64,000 bases of DNA from Streptomyces sp. CC208A (GTDB lineage: Bacteria; Actinomycetota; Actinomycetes; Streptomycetales; Streptomycetaceae): assembly GCF_030010625.1 (NCBI RefSeq), contig NZ_JASCXN010000017.1:1-64000 (forward strand), read 5' to 3'. Below, piece by piece: positions 1-8,129 of this stretch. Under the pieces are notes generated by a model. That model ran no database searches. It saw only the letters and a list, made by a program, of their open reading frames with translations, and was not told the origin of the DNA. Both the position numbers and the translations under genes were made by a program. The stretch's first letter is position 1, and every line of letters begins with the position of its first letter.

Positions 1-1
1 C

Positions 2-379
2 GCGAGCCGGTTCAGCGTGCAGATCCAGATCGGCACGGACTACGACCTCGCCCTGGCCTTGAAGATCGACGCCCGGGTGGTCCGGGTCGCCCGACACCTC
101 TCCCGCCAGGTCGAACTCGGCGAGCTGGGCTGGGCCCCCCAGCTGCGGGAGCTGCTGAGCTACCAGCGGACCGAGGCTGTCCTCGGCACGAAAGCCGCGC
201 TCGCGAACCTGGTCGGCATCGCTCCGGTGGAGGATCGCGACGCCGTCGCCGACGCCGTCATCAAGGCTGTCGGCGTCAAGACGATCGCGCCTCTCACCCT
301 CGGCAAGCAGCTCCCCGCCTCGGCCGTCCGGCAGCCCCCGGGCAGCGCCGTCTCCGCGCACCGGGGCCGCTCGCGATGA
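2..379 (+). CDS. MoxR-type AAA+ ATPase, C-terminal part
   Basis: The frame is open from base 2, so the gene begins before the window. The visible part (about 125 residues) starts in SRFSVQIQIGTDYDLALAL, which resembles the sensor-2/lid region of MoxR/CbbQ-type AAA+ ATPases, and ends in a Pro/Ala-rich tail. The Walker motifs lie outside the window. Its stop overlaps the start of the next gene (ATGA), and that gene encodes a VWA protein. AAA+ (MoxR/RavA) plus VWA (ViaA/CoxE) is a known chaperone-like pairing that remodels protein or metal complexes. The pairing supports the call, but the client is unknown. Confidence 0.6.
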   Translation, partial: ASRFSVQIQIGTDYDLALALKIDARVVRVARHLSRQVELGELGWAPQLRELLSYQRTEAVLGTKAALANLVGIAPVEDRDAVADAVIKAVGVKTIAPLTLGKQLPASAVRQPPGSAVSAHRGRSR

Positions 380-2175
380 GCGCCCACCGCCACGTCCAGG
401 TCCCGGCCACTACGCCGGATGACGACGCCGACCTCGCGCGATGGGACGACGATGGCGCCCCGCCCGCGCAACCCCGCACCTCCCCGGACGCGTGGCTTCG
501 CGTGGGAGCCGAACTCGGCGACCGTCTGGTCGCCCTCTCCGGCCGCCAGGACCTCCTCGTCACCTGCCGCCCCGGCACGCGCAGCGGCGCACCGGCCGCG
601 TTCTTCCCCTCTCTGGGCGAGGTCGAGTTCGACGCCGGTCTGTTCGCCCCGCTGAAGCCTCACGAGATCCATCCGCGGGTCGTGGGCGACGAGGAGCGTT
701 ACCCGGCCGCCTGGGGCGTGTTCGTCCACGAGGCCGCGCACGCGGCCCACTCCGTCTGGACGGCGCCTGCCGGAGCGAACCCCCGCGTCGTCGAGGCCGC
801 GCTCCTGCTGGAGGAGAGCCGCGTCGAAGGCGCACACCTGACCAGGCGGCCCACGGACCGCACGTACCTGCGCACCAGTGCCCGAACCCTGGTCATGCCC
901 GACATCGCCCACCCCACCCTCCAGGGCATCGAGCACGCCGCCGGCATCGCGGCCCTGATCCTCGGCCGCCGGGACGCCGGCATCCTGGATGCCGGCGAGA
1001 CCCAGGCCGTCGCCGACCTGTGCGAAAAGGTGCTGGGCGCCGACCTGCTGGCCACCCTCACCCGTATCTGGTCCGCAGCCCACCGGTGTGCCGACCACGA
1101 CGCCACGACCATGCTGGCGCACGCCCAGGACTGGTGCGACGCCCTGGGCGCCGCCGCCCCCTCCCAGCCCGTGCCGGAGAACCTCAGCGATCTGCTGTCC
1201 GGTGCCGTGACGGTCGTCATGGACAACATGGCCGCCAACGACGCCGCCGACCTCGCGGCACACGCAGCCGCGAACAACGCCGTGGCCGCACGGTCCAGGG
1301 CACAGGCCAAGGACCGCGCCCAGCAGGCCGGCCAGCGACGCAAGGCCGCCGCCACCGCCAAGTCGGTCTTCAACCCCCGCGGCGCCACCGTCACCCCCGA
1401 CGGCACACCGGCCCCCTACAGCAACCCCGTCACCGGAACCCGGCGGCCCACCGCCGCCGAGCAGAGCGCCGCCGCCCGTCTGAGCCGCGCCCTTCGCGCC
1501 GCCGCCTACCGCGAGCGGACCGAGGAGCGGATCACCAGCCCCACCCCGCCCGGCCGCCTCAACATGCGCCAGGCCCTCGCCCGTGACGCCCAGCGTGCCG
1601 CCGGCTCGATACCCACTGCAGAGCCGTTCACCCACACCCGGCGCCGCAACTCACCCACGCCACCCCTGCGCGTGGGGATCGCGGTGGACGTCTCCGGCTC
1701 CATGCGTGCCGCCTGCGGGCCCGTCGCCTCCGCTGCCTGGATCGTGGCCCGCGCAGCAGCCCTGACCGACCCCGACTCCCGTACCGCCACCATCGCCTAC
1801 GACCATGATCTGACCGCACTGACCCGGCCCACCCACCGGGCGCCAGAGCGCGTGACGACGTTCAATGCCAACGGCGGCAGCCACAACCTCGGCGACGCCA
1901 TCGACGCACTCGACCACGGCCTCGAACTCAGCCACCCCGGCGCCGGCCGCCTCCTCGTGATCGTCACCGACGCCCAGTACAACAGCGACGAAACCGCTCA
2001 AGCCGTCACCCGCGTCAAGCAGCTCACGACCGCCGGCTGCGCCGTACTCCAGCTCACCCTCACCGCGGAGTCCCGCCACCTGCCGGGGACCACCCTGCTC
2101 CACCTTCCCCGGCCCTCCAGCGCTCCCGCCGCCATCGCCACCGCGGCCACAGACGCCATCCGCAGGACACGCTGA
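376..2175 (+). CDS. VWA-domain protein with N-terminal HExxH-like motif
   Basis: 599 residues, ATG overlapping the stop of the ATPase gene. Residues 118-122 read HEAAH, a zinc-metallopeptidase-like motif. The C-terminal third is a von Willebrand A domain with a MIDAS motif DVSGSM at 438-443 and a further TDAQYNSDE element. A long Ala/Arg-rich helical linker (about 280-420) joins them. The layout resembles the partner of MoxR ATPases, in which the VWA domain binds a target through a metal ion. Translational coupling to the ATPase gene suggests a complex. Whether the HEAAH site is catalytic cannot be told from the sequence. Placement in a mobile-element backbone suggests a role in transfer, maintenance or host interaction. 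Confidence 0.72.
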   Translation: MSAHRHVQVPATTPDDDADLARWDDDGAPPAQPRTSPDAWLRVGAELGDRLVALSGRQDLLVTCRPGTRSGAPAAFFPSLGEVEFDAGLFAPLKPHEIHPRVVGDEERYPAAWGVFVHEAAHAAHSVWTAPAGANPRVVEAALLLEESRVEGAHLTRRPTDRTYLRTSARTLVMPDIAHPTLQGIEHAAGIAALILGRRDAGILDAGETQAVADLCEKVLGADLLATLTRIWSAAHRCADHDATTMLAHAQDWCDALGAAAPSQPVPENLSDLLSGAVTVVMDNMAANDAADLAAHAAANNAVAARSRAQAKDRAQQAGQRRKAAATAKSVFNPRGATVTPDGTPAPYSNPVTGTRRPTAAEQSAAARLSRALRAAAYRERTEERITSPTPPGRLNMRQALARDAQRAAGSIPTAEPFTHTRRRNSPTPPLRVGIAVDVSGSMRAACGPVASAAWIVARAAALTDPDSRTATIAYDHDLTALTRPTHRAPERVTTFNANGGSHNLGDAIDALDHGLELSHPGAGRLLVIVTDAQYNSDETAQAVTRVKQLTTAGCAVLQLTLTAESRHLPGTTLLHLPRPSSAPAAIATAATDAIRRTR

Positions 2176-2318
2176 CGACGCAGAAGGCGGAAGCGTCCCC
2201 GAGACCACCGCCACGCACCCCAAACCACCTCCGTCCGCCGCATGAACCGTGCATCTGATGCACGACCCACCGCGACGACGCAGACCACCACCCCAACCGC
2301 CAACGAAAGGCACCCAAT

Positions 2319-2873
2319 TTGAAGCCCCAGACCAGCAGCCCGACCTCGAACGCAACGTCCATCAAACGGAATTCCCCGGGGGTCAAGACCTCCTGGACCG
2401 TCATCCACAGCTGTGGACACGAAGTCACCCACAACTTGTCCGACCGGGCTGCCGACCGCCGGGCCGGGTTCGCCCGCTGGCTCGAAGCCAGGGACTGCAG
2501 CGCCTGCTGGAAGGCGGCGCGCGACGCCGACACCGTCGCGAAGGAGCAGTGGCTCGCCGCCCGGCGCGCCGAGGAGCAGGCGGCGGCCACCGAGTGGGCC
2601 GAGCGGTTCGGCATGCCGCCGCTGGAGGGGTCCGAGCGGGCCCTTTCCTGGGGCGAGCGCTCCCGGTTCGCTCTGGTCACCGCCGCGTACACGGCGCTGG
2701 TCACCGAAGGGAACTGGACCGAGGAGGACTGGGCGGTGCTGGAGGAGAAGGTCCGCACGATCGGCCATGCCGGGTGGTGGATCGACCAGCGCGAGGCCGA
2801 CGCCAACGACCTTCCGGAACTGCTCGACGCCGCCACGAGCGACGACATCGGCACCGAAAACCCTTACCGATGA
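2319..2873 (+). CDS. Hypothetical protein with CGH...CxxC zinc-like motif
   Basis: 184 residues from a TTG preceded by GAAAGG about 8 bases upstream. SCGHEVTH (Cys32, His34) and CSACW (Cys60, Cys63) could form a small zinc site. The middle is a charged helix rich in Arg, Ala and Glu, followed by a Trp-rich segment (WTEEDWAVLEE). I recognise no named family. The gene stands alone between the VWA gene and a strong terminator, so it is probably its own transcription unit or the end of the ATPase-VWA unit. Confidence 0.55.
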   Translation: MKPQTSSPTSNATSIKRNSPGVKTSWTVIHSCGHEVTHNLSDRAADRRAGFARWLEARDCSACWKAARDADTVAKEQWLAARRAEEQAAATEWAERFGMPPLEGSERALSWGERSRFALVTAAYTALVTEGNWTEEDWAVLEEKVRTIGHAGWWIDQREADANDLPELLDAATSDDIGTENPYR

Positions 2874-2905
2874 CACCGGCAGAAGGCCGCGCCGCCGGGA
2901 TGAGG

Positions 2906-2922
2906 GCGCATATATATAGCGC
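2906..2922. repeat. AT-core palindrome
   Basis: GCGC (2906-2909) and GCGC (2919-2922) flank the core ATATATATA, just upstream of the terminator hairpin. The AT core stands out in this GC-rich DNA. It may be a protein-binding site or chance; nothing else identifies it. Confidence 0.3.
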
Positions 2923-2928
2923 ACAATT

Positions 2929-2953
2929 CCCGGTTAGGTAAACCGGGTTTTTT
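2929..2953 (+). terminator. Rho-independent terminator
   Basis: A 7-bp stem CCCGGTT/AACCGGG (2929-2935 and 2941-2947) with loop AGGTA is followed directly by six Ts. It lies 56 bases after the stop of the 2319-2873 gene, and is a textbook intrinsic terminator, which is unusual in this GC-rich DNA. Confidence 0.85.
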
Positions 2954-3013
2954 CCCGAACATGGAGTCACGACCTCAGCCGCCACCTGCGGTTTTCTGCG
3001 GAAGGACTCTGCC

Positions 3014-3433
3014 ATGCCCGAACCCACCCGCCCCGGCTTCGCGCCCGCCGACACGATCACCGGCAACCGGGACATCACCCACGCCCACTTCGCCCCCGGC
3101 GACCAGGTCGTGGTCATCAAGGGTGTCGCCGACGGCGAACTGTGGGGCGAGGCGATGACCGTCGTGACCCCGTCGTGGCACACGCCCACCGACGAGGACG
3201 GGTGGCGGCTGCGCAACCCCAACGGCGGCGCGCAGACGTTCATCACCGGCCACCCCCGCTACCTCGTCCACCTCTCCAAAAGGTGCCCGGACTGCCTGAT
3301 CTACCTGCGCGCCCTGGAGGACCACCTGCTGCCGAAGGTGCTCGGCGAGCAACCGGTCGACCTCGGCTGGTACCGGGTCACCGACCTCGGCCAGCTCCTC
3401 CACGCCGACGACGCCAAGGCGGTCGGCCGGTGA
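3014..3433 (+). CDS. Hypothetical protein, first gene of the long coupled array
   Basis: 139 residues from ATG. The region FAPGDQVVVIKGVADGELWGE followed by VTPSW and GWRLRNPNGG looks like a compact beta-barrel, and KRCPDC carries a Cys pair near the C-terminus. No named family is recognised. It lies after the terminator at 2929-2953 and its stop overlaps the GTG of the next gene (GTGA), so it probably opens the operon that contains the degenerate relaxase-like gene. Confidence 0.6.
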   Translation: MPEPTRPGFAPADTITGNRDITHAHFAPGDQVVVIKGVADGELWGEAMTVVTPSWHTPTDEDGWRLRNPNGGAQTFITGHPRYLVHLSKRCPDCLIYLRALEDHLLPKVLGEQPVDLGWYRVTDLGQLLHADDAKAVGR

Positions 3434-4290
3434 TCCCCCGTGTGCACGCACGTGTCGACGCAGCCGGGCCCGTGCTCTCCACCATCGGCGACCGTACGAT
3501 CTCCACCTCCGACAGGTTCATCTCGAACAACCTGGTGGCGTACGGGGCGGAATGGGACACGTCGTCAGCGGACGGTGAACCAGAACGCTGGTCCTCGGTG
3601 GACTGGGCCGAGTACCTCGATGAACCCTCGCTCGGACGTCCTGGTGCCGAGAGCACCGGGGAGGACCGGAGTGCCATCTTCCGTATCGATGTCCGCCTCG
3701 CCCCGGGCGACCGGGACCTGACGAGGCCGGAGTGGTCGGAGATCGCGCACCGATTCGCGCGGGCCGCCCGCATCGCGGTCCCGGGCGACGAGCAGGGCTG
3801 CCGGTGGATCGCCGTCCAGGCCCAGCCCAGGCGGCTCGACCTGATCGCCAGCCTCATCCGCCCCGACGGCTCCTGGCAGCCGCTTCCGTCCGGTCTGCTG
3901 GGCCGCCTGGCCCGTGAGGCCCGGCGGCTCGAGGACGACCTCGGCCTCATCTCCCCCCGGCGGCCCGCCACGCCAGGCGTCGCGGACTCCGCCGAGCGGG
4001 CGGCCATGCTGCTCACGCAGGTCGGCGACGAGACCTCCGGCCCGCTCGCCGGCGCTCGCGACGTCATCGAACACCTCGCCCAGCGCCTCGTCGGGCATCC
4101 CCAGGCTCACGTCCGAGAAGCCGCGCACCAACTGGAGTGGACGGCCCGCCGCCTGCGCGACTTCCAGCAGGACCTCACCACCACAGCCACCACCCTCAGC
4201 CGCCCGCAGGCCGCGGCACCCACACCCCCCGCGCCGGGTGTCCCCGCCCGCCCCGCAGCGGCCAGAACGGGAGCCCGGCCCATGACGTGA
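3430..4290 (+). CDS. Relaxase-related protein lacking catalytic residues
   Basis: 286 residues from a GTG overlapping the upstream stop. As I recall actinobacterial mobilisation relaxases, it follows them in order: an N-terminal MIPKV-like start (VIPRVHAR), LVAYGAEWD for the usual PHLVASWD, IFRIDVRLAPGDRDL for the W-H-x-S-V-R-A-A-P-E-D block, EWSEIAHRFARAARI, QGCRWIAVQ, and an EARRLEDDLGL helix. The nucleophile region that normally reads LYYLFGPG has no Tyr here (VLSTIGDRTI). The metal-binding HxH that normally reads DDHIHIVA is RRLDLIAS (residues 134-141). The fold is probably kept, but nicking should be impossible. It may have become a DNA-binding accessory factor. The next gene overlaps it (GTGA). 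Confidence 0.6.
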   Translation: MIPRVHARVDAAGPVLSTIGDRTISTSDRFISNNLVAYGAEWDTSSADGEPERWSSVDWAEYLDEPSLGRPGAESTGEDRSAIFRIDVRLAPGDRDLTRPEWSEIAHRFARAARIAVPGDEQGCRWIAVQAQPRRLDLIASLIRPDGSWQPLPSGLLGRLAREARRLEDDLGLISPRRPATPGVADSAERAAMLLTQVGDETSGPLAGARDVIEHLAQRLVGHPQAHVREAAHQLEWTARRLRDFQQDLTTTATTLSRPQAAAPTPPAPGVPARPAAARTGARPMT

Positions 4291-4988
4291 TAGGGAAGTA
4301 CCGCTTGGAGCCCGACGACCGCTACATCGACGTGCGGCGCGATCCGCACTCGTCCGAAGTCCTCGCCCACGGAGGCGACGCGGAAGCCCACAGCATCCTG
4401 CAGCGCACCGGCTTCATCCACGTGACCTCCTCGTTCGGGAACTTCCACCGGACTCCTGCCGGTCTCGACCAGGCCGCCGGGGACGCCCTGGCCACCGCCG
4501 CGGTGTCCGCTCTCCTCTCCGCCGGCTACTGGGTGACCTGCGATGAGCCGTTCGACACCGACCAGCACACCGCCCGCCAGCTGCCCCTCGGCGCCCAGGT
4601 CGCCGCCCTCGCCGACGACCTCCGCAAGGCCGCGACCGCCCAGGACGCAGCCGCGATCCTGACCGAGCTGACCGCCGCCCACGACGGAGTCCTGGCCGCA
4701 ATCTTCCAAGTCCTCGACGCTACTGCGGAGTTCTTCGAGACTCTCGACCTGGGCTTCGACCGGCACACGGCATCCGTCGTACGCGACCGGGCGGGCCACC
4801 ACCTCGCGATCGTCGCCACCGAGGTCCACCGGCTGCGCAACGAACTCGCCGACCGGCACGAAGCCCACCCCGCCCGCCGGTCCTGCCCGAGCGAAGTGGC
4901 CGCCCCCGAACGCGAAGCATTCCTCCCCCGCCCCCTGACCACCCTGCCGCCCCGGCTGCCCGCCCCGCCGCCGGCCCGGCGCCTTTGA
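4287..4988 (+). CDS. Hypothetical protein, ILQxTGF-family paralogue
   Basis: 233 residues from a GTG that overlaps the previous stop. The N-terminal 85 residues contain VLAHGG...AHSILQRTGFI, FHRTP and AVSALLSAGYWVTCDE. The genes at 5743 and 6441 carry the same pattern, and the N-terminus of the one at 21593 resembles it, so a small domain has been duplicated within this element. The rest is helical with a Pro/Arg-rich tail, a feature shared by most proteins of this array. I know no function for the family. Confidence 0.6.
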   Translation: MIGKYRLEPDDRYIDVRRDPHSSEVLAHGGDAEAHSILQRTGFIHVTSSFGNFHRTPAGLDQAAGDALATAAVSALLSAGYWVTCDEPFDTDQHTARQLPLGAQVAALADDLRKAATAQDAAAILTELTAAHDGVLAAIFQVLDATAEFFETLDLGFDRHTASVVRDRAGHHLAIVATEVHRLRNELADRHEAHPARRSCPSEVAAPEREAFLPRPLTTLPPRLPAPPPARRL

Positions 4989-5008
4989 CCCACGCCTCAA
5001 GGACTCCC

Positions 5009-5746
5009 GTGCACGACACCGCCCCCAGCGACCTCGCGTCCTTCGCCACCGTCCTCGCCGGCGACTTGCCCGGCCGGTGGACCAGCCAGTACCACCCCGA
5101 CCACGGCGGCACCGACTACGGCCACCTCGCCGCCGAGGTGTGGGACATGGACCAGACCGCCCACGCCATCGCCACCTACGGCGTCTACGACTGCGCGGTC
5201 CTCACTCGCGATGACGGCACCCGCCTGTTCGTCATCGACCGCCTCGACCAGGCCGAAGGCTTCCTCGTCGCCGCCATGGCCCCCGCCGGCCTGCCGGCTG
5301 CCGCGTATGCCGGTGTCCGCGAGCCCGACGGACTCGCCGTTCCCGCCGACCCCTTCCACGCCGCCGAGGCCGTCACGCTCCACCTGCTCCCCCGCTACGC
5401 CGACGCCGTCGCCCACGCCCGCCGCAACGCCGCCGCCCTCGCCTCGCCCCTGCCCGAACAGATCGAGCTCACCTGGGCCGACGACGCCCTGACCACCCCG
5501 GTCCCCGAGTCCGCCCCGCTCACCAAGCTGCTCGCCGAGCACGGCTTCCACCACGACACGGCCACGAACCTCCTCGTCCTGCCGGGCGACGACACCGCCG
5601 TGCAGGCACAGTCCGTCCGGGCCGTCGGCGCACGGCTCGCCGAACTCGGCGTCGGCATCGGCATGCGGCACCCCGCCCGCCCCGCGCTCGCCGCGGCCCG
5701 GCCCCTGGCCGCCCGCACCGCTCCGTCCGCCACCCGCAGCCGATGA
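5009..5746 (+). CDS. Hypothetical protein, paralogue of the 17703 gene
   Basis: 245 residues from a GTG with AAGGA six to ten bases upstream. A TTG at 4985 overlapping the preceding stop is a possible alternative (253 residues). The N-terminal half (LPGRW, YGVYDCAVLTRDDGTRLFV, VTLHLLPRYADAVAHAR) aligns by eye with the protein at 17703-18182 (LPGTW, GATLLRDDGLELYL, ITDRVLPHYLAAVHDAQ). The C-terminal part (LLAEHGFHHD...VRAVGARLAELGVGIG) echoes the LLxxGY element of its neighbours. No known function. Confidence 0.6.
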   Translation: MHDTAPSDLASFATVLAGDLPGRWTSQYHPDHGGTDYGHLAAEVWDMDQTAHAIATYGVYDCAVLTRDDGTRLFVIDRLDQAEGFLVAAMAPAGLPAAAYAGVREPDGLAVPADPFHAAEAVTLHLLPRYADAVAHARRNAAALASPLPEQIELTWADDALTTPVPESAPLTKLLAEHGFHHDTATNLLVLPGDDTAVQAQSVRAVGARLAELGVGIGMRHPARPALAAARPLAARTAPSATRSR

Positions 5747-6402
5747 ACGACCCCGCGCAGGAGCCCAAGTTCCTCCTCCCCGACTACGTCACCATCACAC
5801 GCGACCCGCGGACCGGGCTGGTCCTCGCGATCGGCGGAGACCAGCGCGCGGCCGGCATCCTGCAGACCACCGGCGGCTTCACCCAACACCCCGGTCCCAG
5901 CACCCACTACCACCGCCAGCCGGTCGCGATGCCCGTCGAGCAGCAGCGCATCGGGGCGACAGCCGCTGCCCACGCACTGCTTGTCGTCGGCTACAGCGTC
6001 TACCTCGCGCCCGAGCTCAACGTCCTCACCACCCCGGACGGAGACCGGGAAGCCGCCCTCCGATACCTCGCCCGGCTGTCCGAAACCGCTCGCCGGTCGA
6101 AGCCGCACGTACTGGCCGAGGTGATGGCGGAGATCGCCGCGCCGGAGGTCGGCGTGCTGCCCCGGCTCCGAGACGTGCTGGTCTCCGTGTGGACGTCCTG
6201 GGGCAACCAGGTACCAGCAGAGCCCCTGGCCGGCGGACCGGTCCAACGTCTGATGGACATCACCACCGTGCTGTCCAGGAAGGCCAGGGAGATCGAGGAC
6301 TTGCGCACGCAAGCGGCCCGCACCCCGTCACCCGCCCCACCGTTCGGACCGCCCCCGCCCGCCGCAGGCACAGCAGCCAAGCCGCCGGCCCCACGCCGAT
6401 AG
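5743..6402 (+). CDS. Hypothetical protein, ILQxTGGF-family paralogue
   Basis: 219 residues from an ATG overlapping the upstream stop (ATGA). TGLVLAIGGDQRAAGILQTTGGF, HRQPVAM and AAHALLVVGYSVY match the equivalent blocks of the 4287 gene, so the two are duplicates. The C-terminal half is a predicted helical segment followed by a Pro/Ala tail. The function is unknown. Coupling to its neighbours implies joint expression with the relaxase-like gene. Confidence 0.6.
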   Translation: MNDPAQEPKFLLPDYVTITRDPRTGLVLAIGGDQRAAGILQTTGGFTQHPGPSTHYHRQPVAMPVEQQRIGATAAAHALLVVGYSVYLAPELNVLTTPDGDREAALRYLARLSETARRSKPHVLAEVMAEIAAPEVGVLPRLRDVLVSVWTSWGNQVPAEPLAGGPVQRLMDITTVLSRKAREIEDLRTQAARTPSPAPPFGPPPPAAGTAAKPPAPRR

Positions 6403-6440
6403 CCACCAGCCTCGCCCCCTCTTCTTGCACGGAGTACGCC

Positions 6441-6842
6441 TTGAACGCCGCCGATGAGAACGGCACCGATGCCGAGATCTACCGCAAGACCGGCCACCCG
6501 GACCGGCTCCACATCGTCAGCCGGGCCGACGCGCCCGAAGAACTCCTCGACCTGCTCGACGCCGTCGGGCTGGAACGCCTGAGGGAGGAGACCGACGGCC
6601 CTGTCTACACCTGGCACGAGACCCCCGAGGGCCTGAGTCAGGAGGCCCAGCGCCAGCTCGCCACCCGCGCGATCCTCCCGCTCCTTGTCGCCGGGTACAA
6701 CGTCAACATCGACCCCGACGAGTTCGACGTGACCGCCTGGGCCCAGGCCATGCAGGCCCACCGCGCCTCCCAGAGCCGGACCGCCGGGCCCTCCCAGCCC
6801 CCGCCACCGCCGGCCGTCGGCCCCACCCGTCCCCGGCGCTGA
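6441..6842 (+). CDS. Small hypothetical protein, short form of the ILQ family
   Basis: 133 residues from a TTG that has CGGAG seven bases upstream; no earlier in-frame start has an equally good ribosome site. RLHIVSRADAPEELLDLLDAVGL, YTWHETP and LPLLVAGYNVNIDPDEFDV follow the same order as the domains at 4287 and 5743. The tail is rich in Pro and Arg. No enzymatic motif is visible. Confidence 0.55.
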   Translation: MNAADENGTDAEIYRKTGHPDRLHIVSRADAPEELLDLLDAVGLERLREETDGPVYTWHETPEGLSQEAQRQLATRAILPLLVAGYNVNIDPDEFDVTAWAQAMQAHRASQSRTAGPSQPPPPPAVGPTRPRR

Positions 6843-6889
6843 CCCTCGCCCCCGCTCCGGGACTCCTTCCCGCCGCCTCCTGGAGGCCC

Positions 6890-7294
6890 ATGCTGAACCA
6901 ACGCCCCGCTCCCACGACCTACGGCGCCTACCAGGCCCGCAGCATCGCCACCCGGCTCGACCACCTCAACGACTACCTGACTCAGCCAGGCACACCATCC
7001 GACACTGTGGCCGTCCTGGCCGACGTCTTCGACCCCGAGCACGGCGCCCTGGCCGCGTTCGCCAATCTGGCCGCCACCGCCAGCCGCTTCGCCCAGGACC
7101 AGGCCACACGCGGGCTGCTGCCGCCCGAGGTATGGCTCGCGCTGGGCCGCGCCGCCAACGAACTGCACGACATCGGTCTCGACCTCGAAGAACACCTCGA
7201 CACCCTCACCGCCTCCGCTGCCCCCGGCCCTTCCGCCGGTGAAACCGCCAGGCCCCCGGCACCGGCACCGCTCGTCGTACGGAGGCACCGGTGA
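6890..7294 (+). CDS. Small helical hypothetical protein
   Basis: 134 residues from an ATG preceded by TGGAGG. Long amphipathic helices (YQARSIATRLDHLNDYL, ALGRAANELHDIGLDLEEHLDTL) suggest a helical bundle, similar in style to the proteins at 13053, 13772 and 16705. Its stop overlaps the GTG of the following DUF317 gene (GTGA). Function unknown. Confidence 0.55.
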   Translation: MLNQRPAPTTYGAYQARSIATRLDHLNDYLTQPGTPSDTVAVLADVFDPEHGALAAFANLAATASRFAQDQATRGLLPPEVWLALGRAANELHDIGLDLEEHLDTLTASAAPGPSAGETARPPAPAPLVVRRHR

Positions 7295-8106
7295 CCCCCA
7301 AGCAGCACCCGAACTGGGGCGACAGTGATCACGCCGAGCAGCACTACCTCGTCGAGCCCCGGCATCTGGCCGGCGGCGGCGACCTGCGGCACGTGACCGA
7401 GTTCCTGCGCGCCTCCGGCTGGACGGACCGCTCGACCACAGGCGGGCCGCTCGTCTTCGACCGCTCCGACCACCTGGCCCGCGTCGTCTACGACCCGAAC
7501 GGCCGGCCGGGCGGCTGGCACATCCAGGGCCAGCCCACCGCGACCGAGCCCGGCTGGCAGGTCACGTTCACGCGTCAGACTCCGGTGGAGATCGTCGCCG
7601 GATTCACCGACGCCCTCACCCGCGAGCGCTCCGCCCACGCCCCCAACCCCTGGGCGCCGCTCCAGCAGCAGCACTGGCAGACCGAGCGCTCCCAGCATTT
7701 CACCGCCGTCAGCCCCGACCGAAACGCATGGCTGCAGTTCCACCAGACCGGACCCGGCCAGGCCCACTGGTGGGCCGGAGCCCGCACCGAGCACGGCCGG
7801 ACCTGGGACGCGGTCTTCTCGGCCACAACCCCCATGCACCTGATCGAGCACTTCTCCATGGCGCTCGCCGACCCGCAGCCGGTCATGCGTCCCCGCGGTC
7901 ACGTGCCGCCCTCGAAGCGGATCCGGACGACGTCGGTGTCGGTGCGGCCCTCGGAGCTCGGCGCCTGGCAGCAGGCCCGCATCACCGCCGCCCGCGCCGC
8001 GACCTGGGCCCGCCACTCCTGGGCCACCGCCCGGCCCCGCACCCGCAAGCCGGATACGGCCCGCCCGTACGCCACGGCCGGCGGCGCCGCCCGCAGCCGC
8101 TGCTAG
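7291..8106 (+). CDS. DUF317-domain protein (1 of a five-gene set)
   Basis: 271 residues. The blocks VEPRHLAGGGDLRHVTEFLRASGW, PGWQVTFTRQTPVEIVAGFTDAL and AHWWAGARTEHGRTWDAVFSATTP mark two DUF317 units, a domain found almost only in streptomycetes and their plasmids. Each unit pairs a Trp-rich beta core with a phrase of the type FxxxTPxExIxAFTDAL. The function of DUF317 is not known. Four more copies at 8130, 9575, 10382 and 21593 make this a local gene family. Confidence 0.7.
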   Translation: MTPKQHPNWGDSDHAEQHYLVEPRHLAGGGDLRHVTEFLRASGWTDRSTTGGPLVFDRSDHLARVVYDPNGRPGGWHIQGQPTATEPGWQVTFTRQTPVEIVAGFTDALTRERSAHAPNPWAPLQQQHWQTERSQHFTAVSPDRNAWLQFHQTGPGQAHWWAGARTEHGRTWDAVFSATTPMHLIEHFSMALADPQPVMRPRGHVPPSKRIRTTSVSVRPSELGAWQQARITAARAATWARHSWATARPRTRKPDTARPYATAGGAARSRC

Positions 8107-8129
8107 ACCTCTCCGACGGAGCCACCACC

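Noticed and set aside
160-1635. Long minus-strand open frame opposite the VWA gene
   Set aside because: Gly/Val-rich shadow typical of high-GC antisense frames; the plus strand has recognisable domains.
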